Source: Torymus aiolomorphi (taxonomy: Eukaryota > Arthropoda > Insecta > Hymenoptera > Torymidae). From it: a stretch of 64,000 nucleotides of DNA. Below are positions 63,152 to 64,000 of the stretch, piece by piece. The notes below the pieces were generated by a model. That model was not told the origin of the DNA. It made no database searches and saw only the letters and a program-made list of their open reading frames with translations. Position numbers and translations under genes: made by a program. The stretch is from contig CM070873.1 in the NCBI GenBank assembly GCA_036365515.1, forward strand, positions 81,727,948 to 81,791,947, given 5' to 3'. Numbering within the stretch: position 1 is the stretch's first letter; every line of letters begins with the position of its first letter.

Positions 63152-64000
63152 ATGCAAGACAAAAGTACAGAAAACGCAGTTAGAGCGCAAACTGCATCGG
63201 GTGTCCCGCCCAACACCGAGTCCCTAACACCAGGCAACACTCAGGAGATCAGACATAGAACAGCCAGCACGTCGAGCTTTTATAGCGTCATCAGCAACGC
63301 TAGCACTTCTGGCACGTCGCCTGACGACGTCACAGGGCCCTCCAACTTCGAGAACGAGGTAGACAAAACCGTAAGCAGCATGCTGGCGGAGATCAAAATA
63401 ATGGAGAGAGCAACGGAGAAGCAGAAGAACATCTCCAAAGATGTTAAAGAGGGGCTGAAGACGCTCAGGGCTCTGCTCCGGCGGTACTCCAAACCGCATG
63501 CGAAGAAGCCAAGAGAACGGCCCGTACAATCAGGCTTCTCAAACGGCGTAGAGGTGCAGGGGACAGTCCAGAATCACAGCCTGAGACCCAAAAAACCAAG
63601 AAGAAGACTGCCAGCAACATCCAACGCCCCCAAATCCAGGTATCAGACGACAGAGGGGATCTGGTTGAAACCCAAGTAGGTACAGATGAAAATCCCCAAG
63701 AAGGCTGGAAAACTATGGAAAACAAAAAGAAGAAAAAGAAGAAAAAAGCAATGGAGGGCCCCAGACCGCCACTACGTCCAAACTGCAAGGTCTCTAAACA
63801 ACGGGGCGGCGTAGTGCTAATCGTGCCCAAAGACGGCAAGACCTTCGCGGACGTGATGCAGACGCTACGTATGGTTGACACCTCTGATAACAACCTCCAA
63901 ATCAGAGGAGTCACAAAGACGAAGGGCGGCGCCGCACTAGTACGCACCAAAGGAGATGGAAGCACTCACGGAAACCTGAGTGGACGTCTCCTGGAGATGC
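63152..64000 (+). pseudogene. ORF1 (Gag-like) of an R1/TRAS-like non-LTR retrotransposon, frameshifted, cut by window end
   Basis: The ORF begins at ATG 63152 and runs 175 codons to TAG. Its first half is Ser/Thr-rich, then comes an acidic-basic helix (E-V-D-K-T-V-S-S-M-L-A-E-I-K-I-M-E-R) likely to form a coiled coil. From about 63446 the -1 frame is also open and continues to the window end. It encodes a lysine run and then G-G-V-V-L-I-V-P-K-D-G-K-T-F-A-D-V, ending in K-T-K-G-G-A-A-L-V-R. That is the signature of the domain preceding the CCHC knuckles in R1-clade Gag proteins. A single one-base indel between about 63446 and 63680 would join the two parts; a six-A run near 63589-63594 is one candidate site. 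The zinc knuckles and ORF2 (endonuclease, reverse transcriptase) would lie beyond the window. Confidence 0.65.

Noticed and set aside
62634..63190. Minus-strand frames in the LINE 5' region
   Set aside because: They are antisense to GC-rich LINE sequence and lack recognisable domains.
63588..63594. Programmed -1 frameshift site in the LINE ORF1
   Set aside because: The A run does not form a canonical X-XXY-YYZ heptamer in the 0 frame; a simple indel is more likely.

Overview
The window looks like 64 kb of an AT-rich insect nuclear genome. The evidence is intron-style splice signals, insect-type DNA transposons, the start of an R1/TRAS-like non-LTR retrotransposon, almost no coding sequence, and AT-rich DNA broken up by CpG-rich islands with CGCG and TATATA runs. 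A hymenopteran, perhaps a chalcid-like wasp, is my best guess, but nothing here proves it.

Layout. 1-1245: non-genic, with one hairpin. 1254-7720: a DNA transposon with both ends intact (14-bp perfect terminal inverted repeats, perfect 8-bp target duplication). It carries a minus-strand DDE-type, P-element-like transposase gene broken by in-frame stops, and a small MADF-like gene bracketed by long inverted arms. 7729-11586: non-genic. 11587-13536: the only convincing host coding sequence, a 650-codon minus-strand exon ending at a consensus splice donor; no partner exon is visible. 13779-59967: about 46 kb with no recognisable gene. It holds at least four MITE-like elements, two adjoining foldback elements (49.8-50.75 kb), microsatellites and one structured block (28.2-28.5 kb). 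59968-62047: a foldback element rich in AAACGTTTT, interrupted by a non-autonomous hAT element (60342-61566) that carries a 92-bp tandem array. 62126-62415: another inverted repeat. 62416-64000: 5' region and first ORF (Gag-like, frameshifted, cut by the window end) of an R1/TRAS-like LINE.

The strongest large-scale signal is compositional. Some 25-30 GC/CpG-rich islands, about 1-3 kb apart, share one architecture on the + strand: the left flank is rich in C and A, the right flank is rich in G and T, and the switch falls inside the island. I counted five islands by hand and all have the same polarity (for example C:G = 42:13 on the left and 7:49 on the right). Long microsatellites follow the same rule. 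The insertions in the window do not obviously show it. This is what repeated divergent germline transcription or local replication initiation would leave behind, but the cause is inference.

The transposons do not work together with the host exon. The exon may belong to a long gene whose introns hold much of this DNA.
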